DNA of 64,000 bases from Alphaproteobacteria bacterium (GCA_027045875.1 JALUAG010000049.1:84849-148848); one strand, 5' to 3'; positions 1 through 8,772 are shown, counted from the first letter of the stretch. Numbers and translations: made by a program. The notes: generated by a model not told the origin, from the sequence alone.

Positions 1-424
1 GGTCCCGGCGCTCGCCACGGGCGAGACGGGCGGCCACCGGCGCGAACAGGTCGCGGCCGTGGAAACTCGCCGACAGCTCCGGCGGACACCAGTCGATGGC
101 GAAACAGCGTAGGCGCTCCGCGCGCCGCATCACGAGCTCGAACAGACCGTTGTCGGGGCCCACGAACCAGCGGCCGTCGGCCTCGAGGGCGAGGGGCAGC
201 CGCTCGCCACCGACGCCGGGGTCGACGACGGCGAGGCAGACATCGCCGGGTGCGAAGCGGGTGGCCAGCGCCGCCAGCAGATAGGCCGACGGCCGCGGGG
301 CGAAGGCGGGGGCGTCGGCCATCAGACGGATGCGGGGCACTTCCGGTGCGTGGCGGGCGAGCACCGCCTCCATCTCCCCGAGATAGGGGCCGCCGTGGCC
401 GAAGTCGGTGAACATCAGGATCAC
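1..424 (-). CDS. SAM hydroxide adenosyltransferase family protein (DUF62), cut by the window start
   Basis: The visible 141 residues are the N-terminal part of the SAM chlorinase/fluorinase (DUF62) superfamily. Most bacterial members split S-adenosylmethionine with hydroxide into adenosine and methionine. The frame begins with FTDFG a few residues in and continues with VVDPGVGGER, VGPDNGLFE and SFHGRDLF, which supply the Asp, Arg and His expected of the hydroxide-type active site. The start is GTG at 424, overlapping the ispE stop as GTGA, so the two genes are probably co-translated with this one second; an ATG at 415 is the alternative. The C-terminal end lies outside the window. The family is clear; use of hydroxide rather than halide is inferred. 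Confidence 0.8.
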   Translation of the reverse strand, partial: MILMFTDFGHGGPYLGEMEAVLARHAPEVPRIRLMADAPAFAPRPSAYLLAALATRFAPGDVCLAVVDPGVGGERLPLALEADGRWFVGPDNGLFELVMRRAERLRCFAIDWCPPELSASFHGRDLFAPVAARLARGERRD

Positions 425-1296
425 GGCCGGCTCTCCACCGTCCCGTGGACGATCCACCAGCCGGGCCGGTCGGCGGCGAGGGCTTCGGCCGCCGCCGCGG
501 CGGCGGCGGGGCGCGCGAACAGCCCCCAGCAGGTGGCGCCGCTGCCCGACATGCGGGCCACCAGGCAGTCGGGCGCGCCGCGGATGCGGGTCAGCACGTC
601 GGCGATCACCGGCTGCAGCTCGCAGGCCGCCGCTTCGAGATCGTTGCGGCCGCGTTCCAGCCAGGCGGCGAACAGGGGAAGGGTGGCGGCGGCGGGCAGC
701 GGCGGCCGGCCCCGTTCGCCGGTACGGCCGCGCAGGGCCTCGAACACCGTCGCCGTGGGCAGCTCGACCCCGGGATTGACCAGCAGCAGCGGCAGATCGG
801 GGAGGTTGCGCACGGGATCGATGCGCTCGCCGCGGCCCCGCATCCGGGCGGTCCTGCCGTAGACGCAGACCGGCACGTCGGCGCCCAGCGACGCCGCCAG
901 CTCGAGGAGCTGCACGAGGTCCAGCTCGAGCCCCCAGAGCCGGCGGAGACCGCGCAGGGTGGCGGCCGCGTCCGCCGAGCCGCCGCCGAGGCCGGCGGCG
1001 GGCGGCAGGTTCTTCTCCAGCACGATGCGGGCGCCGCGCGCGGTCCCCGTCCAGGCCGCCAGATCGCGGGCCGCCCGCAGTACCAGATTGGCCTCGCCGT
1101 GGGGCACCGTGGCGGCGAACGGTCCCCGGAGCTCGAGTTCGAATTCGGCGGCCGGGGCGAAGGTCAGACGGTCGGCGACCGGGCCGAACACGACGAGACT
1201 GTCGAGCTCGTGATAGCCGTTCTCGCACCGGCCGAGCACATGGAGGTCGAGATTGACCTTGGCGGCGGCACGTTCCTCGACGACGGGCTCAGCCAC
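421..1296 (-). CDS. ispE: 4-diphosphocytidyl-2-C-methyl-D-erythritol kinase
   Basis: IspE phosphorylates CDP-methylerythritol with ATP in the non-mevalonate isoprenoid pathway in the cytoplasm. The 291-residue protein has the family's usual length. It shows the N-terminal AKVNLDLHVLGR segment followed by GYHELDSLVVF, the GHMP-kinase phosphate loop LPPAAGLGGGSADAAATLR at about residues 96-114, and the C-terminal MSGSGATCWGLF glycine motif. It overlaps the downstream DUF62 gene by four bases and its 5' end overlaps the end of the TPR lipoprotein gene (1289), so the three genes form one minus-strand unit. A TPR protein upstream of ispE is a common arrangement in alphaproteobacteria. No unusual residue was seen. 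Confidence 0.95.
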   Translation of the reverse strand: MAEPVVEERAAAKVNLDLHVLGRCENGYHELDSLVVFGPVADRLTFAPAAEFELELRGPFAATVPHGEANLVLRAARDLAAWTGTARGARIVLEKNLPPAAGLGGGSADAAATLRGLRRLWGLELDLVQLLELAASLGADVPVCVYGRTARMRGRGERIDPVRNLPDLPLLLVNPGVELPTATVFEALRGRTGERGRPPLPAAATLPLFAAWLERGRNDLEAAACELQPVIADVLTRIRGAPDCLVARMSGSGATCWGLFARPAAAAAAAEALAADRPGWWIVHGTVESRP

Positions 1297-3046
1297 GGCG
1301 GGGCCCGGTCTCCCCGAGGCCGGAGCGGAGCTTGCGTCGGATCTCTCCCACGAGGTCGTCCTCGGGTTCGAGGGTCAGTGCGCGCCGCCACTGGAAGCGG
1401 GCTTCGCGGGTCCGCCCGACCCGCCAGTAGGCGTCGCCCAGATGGTCGTTGATCACGGGATCACCCGGCTCCAGCTCGACGGCGCGTTCGAGGTATTCGA
1501 CCGCCTTCTCGTAGTCGCCCAGGCGGTAGTAGGCCCAGCCCAGGCTGTCGACGATGAAGCCGTCGTTGGGGCGCAGCTCCACCGCCCGGTGCAGCATCTC
1601 CTTGGCGCGCTCCAGATTGATCCCCTGGTCGACCCAGCTGTAGCCCAGATAGTTGAGGACGAAGGGCTGATCCGGCTGCAGTTCGAGGGCGCGGAGAAAG
1701 GCCTTCTCGGCCTCCGGCCAGCGGTCGGTGCGCTCGAGGGTGATGCCGTGCACGTAGAACAGCCGCCAATGGCGCGGCGCCACGTCGCGGAGGCGCGAGA
1801 TGGCCTCGCGATAGGCCTTCTCGGCGCGGGCGTAGTCCTCGTCGCGGCGGAACAGATCGCCCAGCGTGACCAGCGCTTCGATCCGCGTCGGATCCTCGTC
1901 CGCCATGCGGCGTAGCAGCCGCACCGCCTCCTCCCTGCGGCCGGCCTCCACCAGCGCGTCGGCTTCGAGCAGCCGGCCCCGCCAGGCCCAGGGCGAGCCG
2001 GGCGTGAGTCGCGCCAGCGCCGCGAGGGCGAGCCGGGGCTGGTCGCGACCGAGCGCCAGCCGGGCGACGAGGAACCAGGCCTCGTCCAGCTCCGGACGGA
2101 TGAAGGTGGCGAGACGGGCGAGGACCAGGCTGCGCTCGCCGATGTTCTGATCCTGCAGCGCCTGGGCCAGTCCGAGCAGCACGTCGGCCATGCCGCCGGC
2201 CGGATCCTCGAAGGGCGGCCACACCGCCTCGCCGGCGGCGAGGCGGGCCTCGAGGGCGGCCAGCAGGGGATTGTCGAGCGAGCCCGCGCGCTGGTCGCGG
2301 AGCAGCGCCCGCGCCTCCTCGGCGCGGTCCGCCCGCTGCAGGGCGAAGGCCAGGGCCTGGACCATCCGGGTGGGCGCCGTCTCGCCGGGCCGGACGTATT
2401 CGCGCAGCAGCGTGATCGCGTCTTCGAGCCGCCCGTCGAGGATCAGCATCATGCCGCGGTGGTAGGCGTTCAGTCGCGGCAACCCCTCGCTCCGGTCCTC
2501 CTCGGCCAGGAGATCGAGCGCCGCGTGCGCGCCCTCGTCGGCGTAGGTGGCCCAGCCGAGCAGTATCGGCCGTGCCATGCCGAGAACACCGCGGCGGCCG
2601 AGCCGGTCGAGCCGGTCGCGGACCTCGCGCCAGCTGCCGCGGCGCAGCGCCTCGATGGCGAGTACCATGTGCACTTCGGGCAGTCGCGGGCTCAGCTGCG
2701 CGAGCTCGCCGGCCGACCGCAACGCATCCTCGAAGGCGCCGGTCTCGATTTCGAGGACGAACACCCGGCGGCGGAGTTCGAGATCGTCGGGCTGGTCGGC
2801 GAGGGCCCGCCGGTAGAGCTCGAGGGCGGTGACGAAATCGCCTTTGCGGAGCGCGAAGCGTCCCGCGAGATAGGCGCCCGCGGGGCCCGGATCCTCCACC
2901 CGGATCGGGGGGGCGGTTCTGGCGTCGGTGTAGGGATCGTAGAGGGGGGATGCGCCGCTGCAACCAGCGAGGCCCAGCCCGCCGATCAGAAGGCTGCTGC
3001 GAATGGCGGCGAGAACCGGCGGCAGGCGCCGAAACCGAGAGGCCAT
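1289..3046 (-). CDS. tetratricopeptide repeat lipoprotein
   Basis: This 585-residue protein has a lipoprotein signal peptide, with a hydrophobic stretch ending LGLAGC near residue 26, so it is expected to be anchored in a membrane on the periplasmic side. The rest is built of TPR helices; clear repeats occur in the C-terminal third (segments starting LGDLFRRDEDYARAEKAY, LGYSWVDQGINLERAKEM, LGWAYYRLGDYEKAVEYL, LGDAYWRVGRTREARFQW). TPR proteins are assembly scaffolds; the partner is not visible. I chose ATG 3046 because it gives the signal peptide, although the open frame continues upstream to 3463. The stop overlaps the ispE start, so the two are coupled. Confidence 0.88.
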   Translation of the reverse strand: MASRFRRLPPVLAAIRSSLLIGGLGLAGCSGASPLYDPYTDARTAPPIRVEDPGPAGAYLAGRFALRKGDFVTALELYRRALADQPDDLELRRRVFVLEIETGAFEDALRSAGELAQLSPRLPEVHMVLAIEALRRGSWREVRDRLDRLGRRGVLGMARPILLGWATYADEGAHAALDLLAEEDRSEGLPRLNAYHRGMMLILDGRLEDAITLLREYVRPGETAPTRMVQALAFALQRADRAEEARALLRDQRAGSLDNPLLAALEARLAAGEAVWPPFEDPAGGMADVLLGLAQALQDQNIGERSLVLARLATFIRPELDEAWFLVARLALGRDQPRLALAALARLTPGSPWAWRGRLLEADALVEAGRREEAVRLLRRMADEDPTRIEALVTLGDLFRRDEDYARAEKAYREAISRLRDVAPRHWRLFYVHGITLERTDRWPEAEKAFLRALELQPDQPFVLNYLGYSWVDQGINLERAKEMLHRAVELRPNDGFIVDSLGWAYYRLGDYEKAVEYLERAVELEPGDPVINDHLGDAYWRVGRTREARFQWRRALTLEPEDDLVGEIRRKLRSGLGETGPRRG

Positions 3047-3117
3047 CGGCAAAGTCCATGGCTGGTGGGCGGGCGAGGGGTCGTCACCACCCCTTGACGG
3101 CATCGGGGGGACACCCC

Positions 3118-3154
3118 AAAGAAAGCCCGCCGCGGGGACAGGCCCGCGGCCGGC
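3118..3154 (-). terminator. GC-rich hairpin followed by a T-rich run in the leader of the TPR gene
   Basis: Positions 3125-3136 and 3143-3154 can pair over 12 bases with one mismatch around a 6-base loop. On the minus strand the hairpin is followed by TTTCTTT (3124-3118). It has the form of an intrinsic terminator but lies about 70 bases upstream of the TPR start and points into it. It could be an attenuator for that operon or stop stray transcription; no leader peptide was identified. Confidence 0.4.
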
Positions 3155-3190
3155 GGTTCCTGTCGTACCCCGATTCGTGGAGCGCATCCT

Positions 3191-3394
3191 ATGTTGAAAA
3201 CGTCCAAGAGCAAGAACGATCCATCGGCGCGCGGGCCAGCGCAGCAGCTGAAGACTTTCGAGGGCAAGAAGGTCAAGCCTACGCTCTACGTCGGGACCGC
3301 CGTGGGCCACGGACGATACATAGCCGCGCAGGACGAGAGCGGCAAGCTCGTGTGCGACCGCGACGGCAGGCCGATTCCCTACCGGGAGATCTGA
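3191..3394 (+). CDS. conserved-looking hypothetical protein, 67 aa
   Basis: A short, lysine-rich, hydrophilic protein starting at ATG 3191 and ending at 3394. It begins MLKTSKSKND and ends with a run of charged turns (DESGKLVCDRDGRPIPYREI), with a YVGTAVGHGRYIAA hydrophobic patch in the middle. There is no signal peptide, membrane segment or known motif. The upstream Shine-Dalgarno sequence is weak (GTGGAG). It sits alone between the divergent TPR gene and the udg gene. The amino-acid composition is normal for a protein rather than for a GC-rich shadow frame, which is why it is listed. Function unknown. Confidence 0.6.
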   Translation: MLKTSKSKNDPSARGPAQQLKTFEGKKVKPTLYVGTAVGHGRYIAAQDESGKLVCDRDGRPIPYREI

Positions 3395-3502
3395 TCTCCC
3401 GCGCCGCATGCCGGCGGCCCCACGACGCCGTCGGGCGAGGCCACGCCCCCCTTCGAGCCTCATGGTATCGCATGACGTAGGGTAGATTAACGGGCGCTTG
3501 CG

Positions 3503-3517
3503 TTAACGAGCGGTTAA
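3503..3517. promoter_or_regulatory. CtrA-type box TTAA-N7-TTAA
   Basis: TTAA (3503-3506), seven bases, then TTAA (3514-3517) is the full form of the recognition site of CtrA, the alphaproteobacterial cell-cycle response regulator. A third TTAA lies at 3487-3490. The stretch from 3478 to 3545 is conspicuously AT-rich in this GC-rich window, so it is a likely promoter region for the udg-slt-moaB genes starting at 3598. Binding is inferred from the motif only. Confidence 0.5.
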
Positions 3518-3597
3518 AAGTACCACTAGGGGCGTGGAATAAATCCGGATACCTCCGGTCCTCGTATGCGGAGCGAATCTGGGGGGGAAGAAACGGG

Positions 3598-4482
3598 ATG
3601 GAGGGAGCTGCCGGCAGGTCCCCCGGCGCGTTCGACGGCGAGGCGGTGGCCGCCTGGCTCGAATGGCAGGCGCTGGCCGGCGTCGATTGCTGCCTCGACG
3701 ATCCCTCGCCGCGGCCCGCCGAGGCGCCGCGGCCCGATCCCCGAGGGAAGCTCGCCGTGCCGGCGCCGGTGGCCGCCGATCTGTTCGCCGGCGCGGCGCC
3801 GCGCGATTCCCTGGCGGACGCCCGTAGCCTCGCCCGGTCCTGCACCACGCTCGACGAGCTGCGGCAGGCGCTCGAGCGTTTCGAGGGCTGTGCGCTGCGG
3901 CAGACGGCGACCCGGCTCTGTTTCGCCGACGGCAGCGCCGAGGCGCCCCTGATGCTGATCGGCGAGGCGCCCGGCGCCGAGGAGGACCGCCAGGGACTGC
4001 CGTTCGTGGGCCCGAGCGGTCGGCTGCTGGACCGCATCCTGTCCTGGATCGGCCTTGATCGGCGCAGCGTCTGGATCACCAATGCCATCTTCTGGCGGCC
4101 GCCGGGAAACCGCGCCCCGACCACCTCCGAGCTCGCCGTCTGTCAGCCGTTCCTCGAGCGCCAGATCGAACTGCTGCGGCCGGAGATGTTGCTCTTTCTG
4201 GGCGGCATCGCCGCCCGCGGGCTGCTGGGAGTCAGGGAAGGCGTGACGCGGCTTCGGGGGCGGGAGTTCCTCTACCGGCGGGAAGCCGGGGGGCGGGCCG
4301 TTCCGGCGATCGTCACCTTCCATCCCGCCTATCTGCTGCGGCAGCCGGCACAGAAGCGTCTGGTCTGGCGGGATTTTCTGACGGTGCGGCAGCGCCTCGA
4401 GGAGCTGGCTCCCGAACGGCTGCCGGAGATCGGGTCGGGGAGGCAGGCCGCATCCTCGCATCTGCGAACGGGGGCTTCATGA
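3598..4482 (+). CDS. uracil-DNA glycosylase, family 4-like, with an incomplete Fe-S ligand set
   Basis: Removes uracil from DNA at the start of base-excision repair. The 294-residue protein has a poorly conserved N-terminal 90 residues and then the family 4 core: GEAPGAEEDRQGLPFVGPSG at about 122-141 (motif 1), NAIFWRPPGNRAPT at 162-174, LFLGGIAARGLLG, and the motif 2 segment FHPAYLL at 241-247. Typical family 4 enzymes bind a 4Fe-4S cluster with a CxxC pair, the Cys of CRPP and one more Cys. Here F95 and W166 replace two of these, leaving C98 and C182. Such loss occurs in some alphaproteobacterial homologues. The start ATG 3598 is preceded by GGGGGGGAAG. Its stop overlaps the slt start. Confidence 0.85.
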   Translation: MEGAAGRSPGAFDGEAVAAWLEWQALAGVDCCLDDPSPRPAEAPRPDPRGKLAVPAPVAADLFAGAAPRDSLADARSLARSCTTLDELRQALERFEGCALRQTATRLCFADGSAEAPLMLIGEAPGAEEDRQGLPFVGPSGRLLDRILSWIGLDRRSVWITNAIFWRPPGNRAPTTSELAVCQPFLERQIELLRPEMLLFLGGIAARGLLGVREGVTRLRGREFLYRREAGGRAVPAIVTFHPAYLLRQPAQKRLVWRDFLTVRQRLEELAPERLPEIGSGRQAASSHLRTGAS

Positions 4483-6314
4483 GAGCGGGAGCGGGAATCC
4501 TGCGGTCGTGGCCGGCGCTGCTGCTGACCGTGTTCTGGCTGGAGGCGCTGCCGGCGAGCGCGCTCGCCGAGGCCGCCGACGGACCGCGTACGCAGCTCGC
4601 CCGGCTGGAGACCTTCGCCGCTCCCCCCGCGGTGCTCGATCGCCTGCCGCGGCCGCTGTCGCGCCGCGACGCCGAGCTCTACCGGCGCATCTTCGCGGCG
4701 CAGGAAAAGGGACGCTGGCGGGAGGCCGACCGGCTCATCGGGCAGCTCCGCAGCCGGCTGCTGATGGGCCATGTGCTCGCTCAGCGCTACCTCCATCCGA
4801 CCGCCTACCGCTCGCGCTACGAGGAACTGCGGGCCTGGCTCGCCGAATACGCCGATCTGCCGGAGGCCTCGCGGATCTACCGCCTGGCGGTCAAGCGGCG
4901 CCCGGCGGGCAGCCCGCCGCCGCCGCGTCCCCTGAACGGTTATCTCGCCGGCGCCGGGCAGAATCTCCTCGAGCCGGGCGGCGAGGTCGTCGGGGACGGG
5001 AAGCTGCCCGGCGAGGTTCGGCGCTGGCTGCGGAAGATCTCGCGGGCGGTGGCCGCCGGTCGCACCGGCGAGGCGGCGAAGCTCCTCTCGGGAGCGTCTC
5101 GGGCGCACGTCCGCGATCCGCGGCTGCGCGATCGGGCGGCCTGGATCGTCGCCCGCGGCTATCTGGCCGACGGCAGGGACCGCGAGGCCTACCGCCTCGC
5201 CAGCGCGGCCGCCGAGCGTTCGGGCGAGGCGTTGCCCGGGCTGCACTGGACCGCCGGGCTCGCCGCCTGGCGGCTCGGGGACCGGGCGGCGGCGGCCCGC
5301 CATTTCGCCGCCCTCGCGACCCACGAGCTCGCCCGCCAGGAGGGCAAGGCGGCGGCGGCCTTCTGGGCCGCGCGGGCCTATCTGGTCACCGGGCGGCCGC
5401 AGCTCGCCGCCCGCTTCCTGCGGCTGAGCGCCTCCGCCAGCGACGGTTTCTACGGGCTGATCGCGCAGGCGGTGCTGGGTCAGACGATCCGCTTCGACTG
5501 GGAAGAGCAGGGGCTGCGCGACGAGCTGGTCTCGCTCCTGATCCGTTTCCCGGGTTCGCGCCGGGCGCTGGCGCTGGCCCAGATCGGTCAGCGGCGTCTG
5601 GCGGAAGCGGAGATCCGCAAGCTCGCCGCCCGGGCCCGTCCCCGGCTGCTGCGAGCGCTCGCGGCACTTGCCGAGAGCGTCGGGCTGCCGGCCGCACAGA
5701 TGCGGGTGGCGCAGCGGCTGCGGCTGATCGACGGTCGCCGTCACGACGGCGCCATGTTCCCGATCCCCGGCTGGCGTCCGGAGGGCGGCTTCCGCATCGA
5801 TCGGGCGCTGCTGTTCGCCCTCGCCCGGGCGGAGAGCGGGTTCGATCCCGATGCCAGGAGCGGGCGGGGTGCGATGGGGCTGATGCAGATCATGCCCGCC
5901 ACCGCCCGTCAGATCGCGAGCCTCAGCGACATCCGCTACGGCGGGCGCGGTGATCTGCGCGATCCCGTCAAGAACCTGACCATCGGCCAGGCCTATATCG
6001 AGAAGCTGCTGCGGGAGGAGCCGAGCCGGCGCAGTCTCGTTCATCTGGCGCTGGCCTACAACGCCGGCCTCGCCCGGCTGAAGCGCTGGCAGCGGCGGCT
6101 CGAACGCTTCGAGGACGACCCGCTGCTCTATCTCGAAAGCGTGCCGGTGGCCGAATCCCGCCTCTACGTCAAGAAGATCCTCGCCAATCTCTGGGCCTAT
6201 CGCATCCGCCTCGGCCAGGACACGCCGTCGCTCGAGGCTCTGGCCACCAACCGATGGCCGGAATACGTTCCGCTCGATGCGATGGGGAGCTGGCGCGATG
6301 CCCGGGCGAATTGA
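4479..6314 (+). CDS. slt: soluble lytic murein transglycosylase
   Basis: Cleaves the glycan strands of peptidoglycan in the periplasm to give 1,6-anhydromuramyl products. The 611-residue length and architecture fit the Slt70 class. A signal peptide is present (hydrophobic LLLTVFWLEALPAS, then A-rich cleavage site). A long alpha-helical superhelix region of about 400 residues follows, then a C-terminal SLT domain with the catalytic Glu in ARAESGFDPDARS near residue 451, GAMGLMQIMPATARQIA, and AYNAGLARLKRW. It overlaps the udg stop by four bases and is followed by moaB, whose start lies inside its 3' end. The combination of Slt with udg and moaB is familiar in alphaproteobacteria. Confidence 0.93.
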   Translation: MRAGAGILRSWPALLLTVFWLEALPASALAEAADGPRTQLARLETFAAPPAVLDRLPRPLSRRDAELYRRIFAAQEKGRWREADRLIGQLRSRLLMGHVLAQRYLHPTAYRSRYEELRAWLAEYADLPEASRIYRLAVKRRPAGSPPPPRPLNGYLAGAGQNLLEPGGEVVGDGKLPGEVRRWLRKISRAVAAGRTGEAAKLLSGASRAHVRDPRLRDRAAWIVARGYLADGRDREAYRLASAAAERSGEALPGLHWTAGLAAWRLGDRAAAARHFAALATHELARQEGKAAAAFWAARAYLVTGRPQLAARFLRLSASASDGFYGLIAQAVLGQTIRFDWEEQGLRDELVSLLIRFPGSRRALALAQIGQRRLAEAEIRKLAARARPRLLRALAALAESVGLPAAQMRVAQRLRLIDGRRHDGAMFPIPGWRPEGGFRIDRALLFALARAESGFDPDARSGRGAMGLMQIMPATARQIASLSDIRYGGRGDLRDPVKNLTIGQAYIEKLLREEPSRRSLVHLALAYNAGLARLKRWQRRLERFEDDPLLYLESVPVAESRLYVKKILANLWAYRIRLGQDTPSLEALATNRWPEYVPLDAMGSWRDARAN

Positions 6315-6843
6315 CGAGAACATTCCCTTCCGACCTCTCAGGATCGCGGTGCTGACGGTCTCCGATTCGCGGGACGAGCGCAGCGACCGCTCGGGCGCGG
6401 TGCTGGTGGAGCGGCTGCAGGCGGCCGGTCACCTCCTGGCCGCCCGGGACATCGTGCGCGACGAGGTGGAGCAGATCGCGGCTCGGCTGCGGGCCTGGAT
6501 CGAGGATCCGGCGATCGAGGTGGTGCTGACCACCGGCGGCACCGGCGTCACCGGGCGCGACGTCACGCCCGAGGCGCTGGCGATGGTCGCGGAAAAGCGG
6601 ATCCCCGGCTTCGGCGAACTGTTCCGCTGGCTCTCCTACGCCAAGATCGGCACCTCCACCATCCAGTCCCGCGCCGACGCGGGTGTCGCCCGGGGGACCT
6701 ACATCTTCTGCCTGCCGGGATCGCCCGGGGCCTGTCGCGACGCCTGGGACGACATCCTCGCGACCCAGCTCGACATCCGCTACCGGCCCTGCAACTTCGC
6801 CGAGATGATGCCGCGGCTGCGCGAGCACGAACCGGGCGGCTGA
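6298..6843 (+). CDS. moaB: molybdopterin adenylyltransferase-type protein MoaB
   Basis: MoaB/MogA-fold protein of molybdenum cofactor synthesis, which activates molybdopterin by adenylylation. This 181-residue protein shows the family signatures [34 protein letters not shown] and [18 protein letters not shown] chose ATG 6298 because it has a GGGGAG sequence at 6282-6287 at suitable distance and because family members begin in this way; an earlier in-frame ATG at 6277 would extend into slt. The start overlaps the slt stop by 17 bases. Molybdenum cofactor is needed by the xanthine dehydrogenase encoded at 21-25 kb, though the two loci are not adjacent. Confidence 0.92.
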   Translation: MPGRIDENIPFRPLRIAVLTVSDSRDERSDRSGAVLVERLQAAGHLLAARDIVRDEVEQIAARLRAWIEDPAIEVVLTTGGTGVTGRDVTPEALAMVAEKRIPGFGELFRWLSYAKIGTSTIQSRADAGVARGTYIFCLPGSPGACRDAWDDILATQLDIRYRPCNFAEMMPRLREHEPGG

Positions 6844-6846
6844 GCG

Positions 6847-8193
6847 TCAGAAGCGCAGATTGGCGCTCACCGTCAGGATGTCGATGCCGTTGTCGTAGGA
6901 GGCGTCGAGCTCGGCACGGAAGGTGTTGCCGACGCCGGCGGTATCGAGGCGCACTTCCGAATCGTCGACGAAGATGTGCGTGTATCCGACGCTCAGATCG
7001 AACCAGGAACTCGGCGTCCAGCTCAGACCCGCGGCCAGCCACAGGCGGTCGTTGCCCGGTATGCGGGGCGTGCGGTAGCGGGTACGGATCGGCGTCTGGT
7101 CGTAGGCGACGCCGAAGCGGAAGACCAGGTCCTCGCGCGCCCGGTAGGTGACGCCGGCGGCGTAGAACCAGCTCCCCTCCCATTTCTCCTCGGTGACGTT
7201 GTCGGCCTCCGACGGGTTGTCGAACTTGATGCGCAGCTCGTCGAACTCGCCCCAGTCGGTGAACATGGCGTCGGCCATCACCGCCCAGCGATCGTCGATC
7301 TCGTGATAGACGCCGAAGGAGATGCTCTGCGGGGTGGTCAGGCGGGCGGAGGCGCCGGTGTCGACGAACCTCCCGGTGGCGGCGGAAAGGGCGGCGCCGA
7401 TGCCGGCGCTGTCGAGCGTGAAATCCACCTCGCCCTTGAGATTGTGCTCGACCTTCGAGCGGTAGCCGAGGCCGAGGCGCGTGCCCGTCCAGGGCTCGAC
7501 GATGGCGCCCAGGGTGAAGCCGTAGCCCCAGTCGTTCCCCTCGAGACGGCTGCGCCCGTCCTGGGTGCCGGGCACCGCACCGGGAATGCCGGATACCGCC
7601 CCGATGGTGCCGAAATCGACGGCGTTCGTGAGTTTCGCTTCGACGTACTGGATCTGCGCACCGAAGCCGAGGCTGAGCCAGGGGAGAGGGCGTAGGGCCA
7701 GGGTCGGCGCGATGTTGGCGGTCATGAGTCGGGAGCCGATGGCGTGGTAGCGGCCGACCCAGTCGTCCGGATAACGGGTTTCGAGGCCGAAGGGCACGGT
7801 GAGCGCGAGGCCGAAACGCCACACCTCGTCGAGGGCGTAGGTGAGATAGAAGGCCGGGACGGTCTCGTCTTCGGCGATGTCGCCCTTGGTGGTGCGGCCG
7901 CCGATCGCGGCCCCGGTCACCGTCGTCGCACGCGCGTTCTCCAGCCGCGATCCCGGCATGATGCGGCTGATCACCAGCTGCGCCCGGACGCCGTCCTGGT
8001 AGCCGAGGGCGGCCGGGTTGAAGAAGATGAAGCTCGGATCCTCGGCGGCGGCCGTGGCCCCGGCGAAGGCGTTGCCGAGGGCGGTGGCCGACTGCTCCTT
8101 GAGGGCGAAGCCGGCCGCCCGGACCGGCTCGGCCGCGAGCAGGGCCAGCCCGAGAACCGGAAGCAGGGTGAGGATGCTCTGGCGGTGCGGCAT
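6847..8193 (-). CDS. outer membrane protein of the FadL/OmpP1/TodX transport family
   Basis: A 448-residue outer-membrane beta-barrel that by family takes up long-chain fatty acids or other hydrophobic compounds. It has a signal peptide (LALLAAEPVRAAG) and then the family N-terminus FALKEQSATALGNAFAGATAAAEDPSFIFFNPAALGY, which forms the hatch region, here quoted only as its two halves FALKEQSATALGNAF and AEDPSFIFFNPAALGY. The C-terminus ends in an aromatic residue (LRF), as barrel proteins do. It converges with moaB, the stops being four bases apart. The substrate cannot be read from sequence. The acyl-CoA dehydrogenase at 61 kb is too distant to be taken as a partner. Confidence 0.9.
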   Translation of the reverse strand: MPHRQSILTLLPVLGLALLAAEPVRAAGFALKEQSATALGNAFAGATAAAEDPSFIFFNPAALGYQDGVRAQLVISRIMPGSRLENARATTVTGAAIGGRTTKGDIAEDETVPAFYLTYALDEVWRFGLALTVPFGLETRYPDDWVGRYHAIGSRLMTANIAPTLALRPLPWLSLGFGAQIQYVEAKLTNAVDFGTIGAVSGIPGAVPGTQDGRSRLEGNDWGYGFTLGAIVEPWTGTRLGLGYRSKVEHNLKGEVDFTLDSAGIGAALSAATGRFVDTGASARLTTPQSISFGVYHEIDDRWAVMADAMFTDWGEFDELRIKFDNPSEADNVTEEKWEGSWFYAAGVTYRAREDLVFRFGVAYDQTPIRTRYRTPRIPGNDRLWLAAGLSWTPSSWFDLSVGYTHIFVDDSEVRLDTAGVGNTFRAELDASYDNGIDILTVSANLRF

Positions 8194-8406
8194 GGGTCGG
8201 CCTCCCGGACGGGACGTCGCTCTTCCGGCGCGATCGCCTCGCCGACACGACTATCCTCGCCCCGAGCGGCCTGCTAGTGCGGGAATGCTACACTGACCGG
8301 GGATTTGCCCGCCTGCGACGACCGCGCGCAAGCCGGCCACATTGATTCGGCCACTTCGGTTACCCATCATGAAGGGCGGAGTGGTGCTCCCGAGGGGACC
8401 GAACGG

Positions 8407-8763
8407 ATGTCGAGACGGCACCATCGACGCGGGCTCCGCCTGGCGTTCTCGCTGCTGCCGACGATGTTCCTCCTGCTGTTCGGTTTCGTTCTGGCGGCGC
8501 CGGCCGCGGTCTCCGGAGCGGCTCGCGGCGGGGTAGCGGTGGCGACGGTCGCGGATCATCCGTCGCTTCCGTGCCACGAGGACTGTGCGGGAGGCGGATG
8601 GCTTTGCGCCGATCTCGGTCCCTGTTCGATGGTGATCCTGCCGATCGCCCAGCAGGCTTCCGGCAACATTCTCGGCATGCTCGCCGCCACGCCCGAGCAG
8701 CGGCGTCCTAAGCCGCATCCGCCGGCGGTGCTTCTCCGCCCCCCGACGGTGGACCGGGTCTGA
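8407..8763 (+). CDS. small secreted cysteine-containing hypothetical protein, 118 aa
   Basis: Starts at ATG 8407 after GAGGGG. It has a basic N-terminus (MSRRHHRRG), a strong hydrophobic segment (LLPTMFLLLFGFVLAAPAA) and a short mature part with four cysteines in PCHEDCAGGGWLCADLGPC. The shape, a signal peptide plus a compact Cys/His cluster, resembles the small DUF2946-type proteins found beside copper genes, but I do not see enough to assign that family. It is the first of a series of plus-strand genes with metal-binding or redox features, with a Met-rich protein next. An upstream in-frame start at 8305 gives no better signal peptide. Confidence 0.55.
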   Translation: MSRRHHRRGLRLAFSLLPTMFLLLFGFVLAAPAAVSGAARGGVAVATVADHPSLPCHEDCAGGGWLCADLGPCSMVILPIAQQASGNILGMLAATPEQRRPKPHPPAVLLRPPTVDRV

Positions 8764-8772
8764 TCCGATCGC

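Noticed and set aside
4329..6323. Open frame of about 660 codons opposite slt
   Set aside because: Composition typical of an antisense shadow; the plus frame is a clear lytic transglycosylase.
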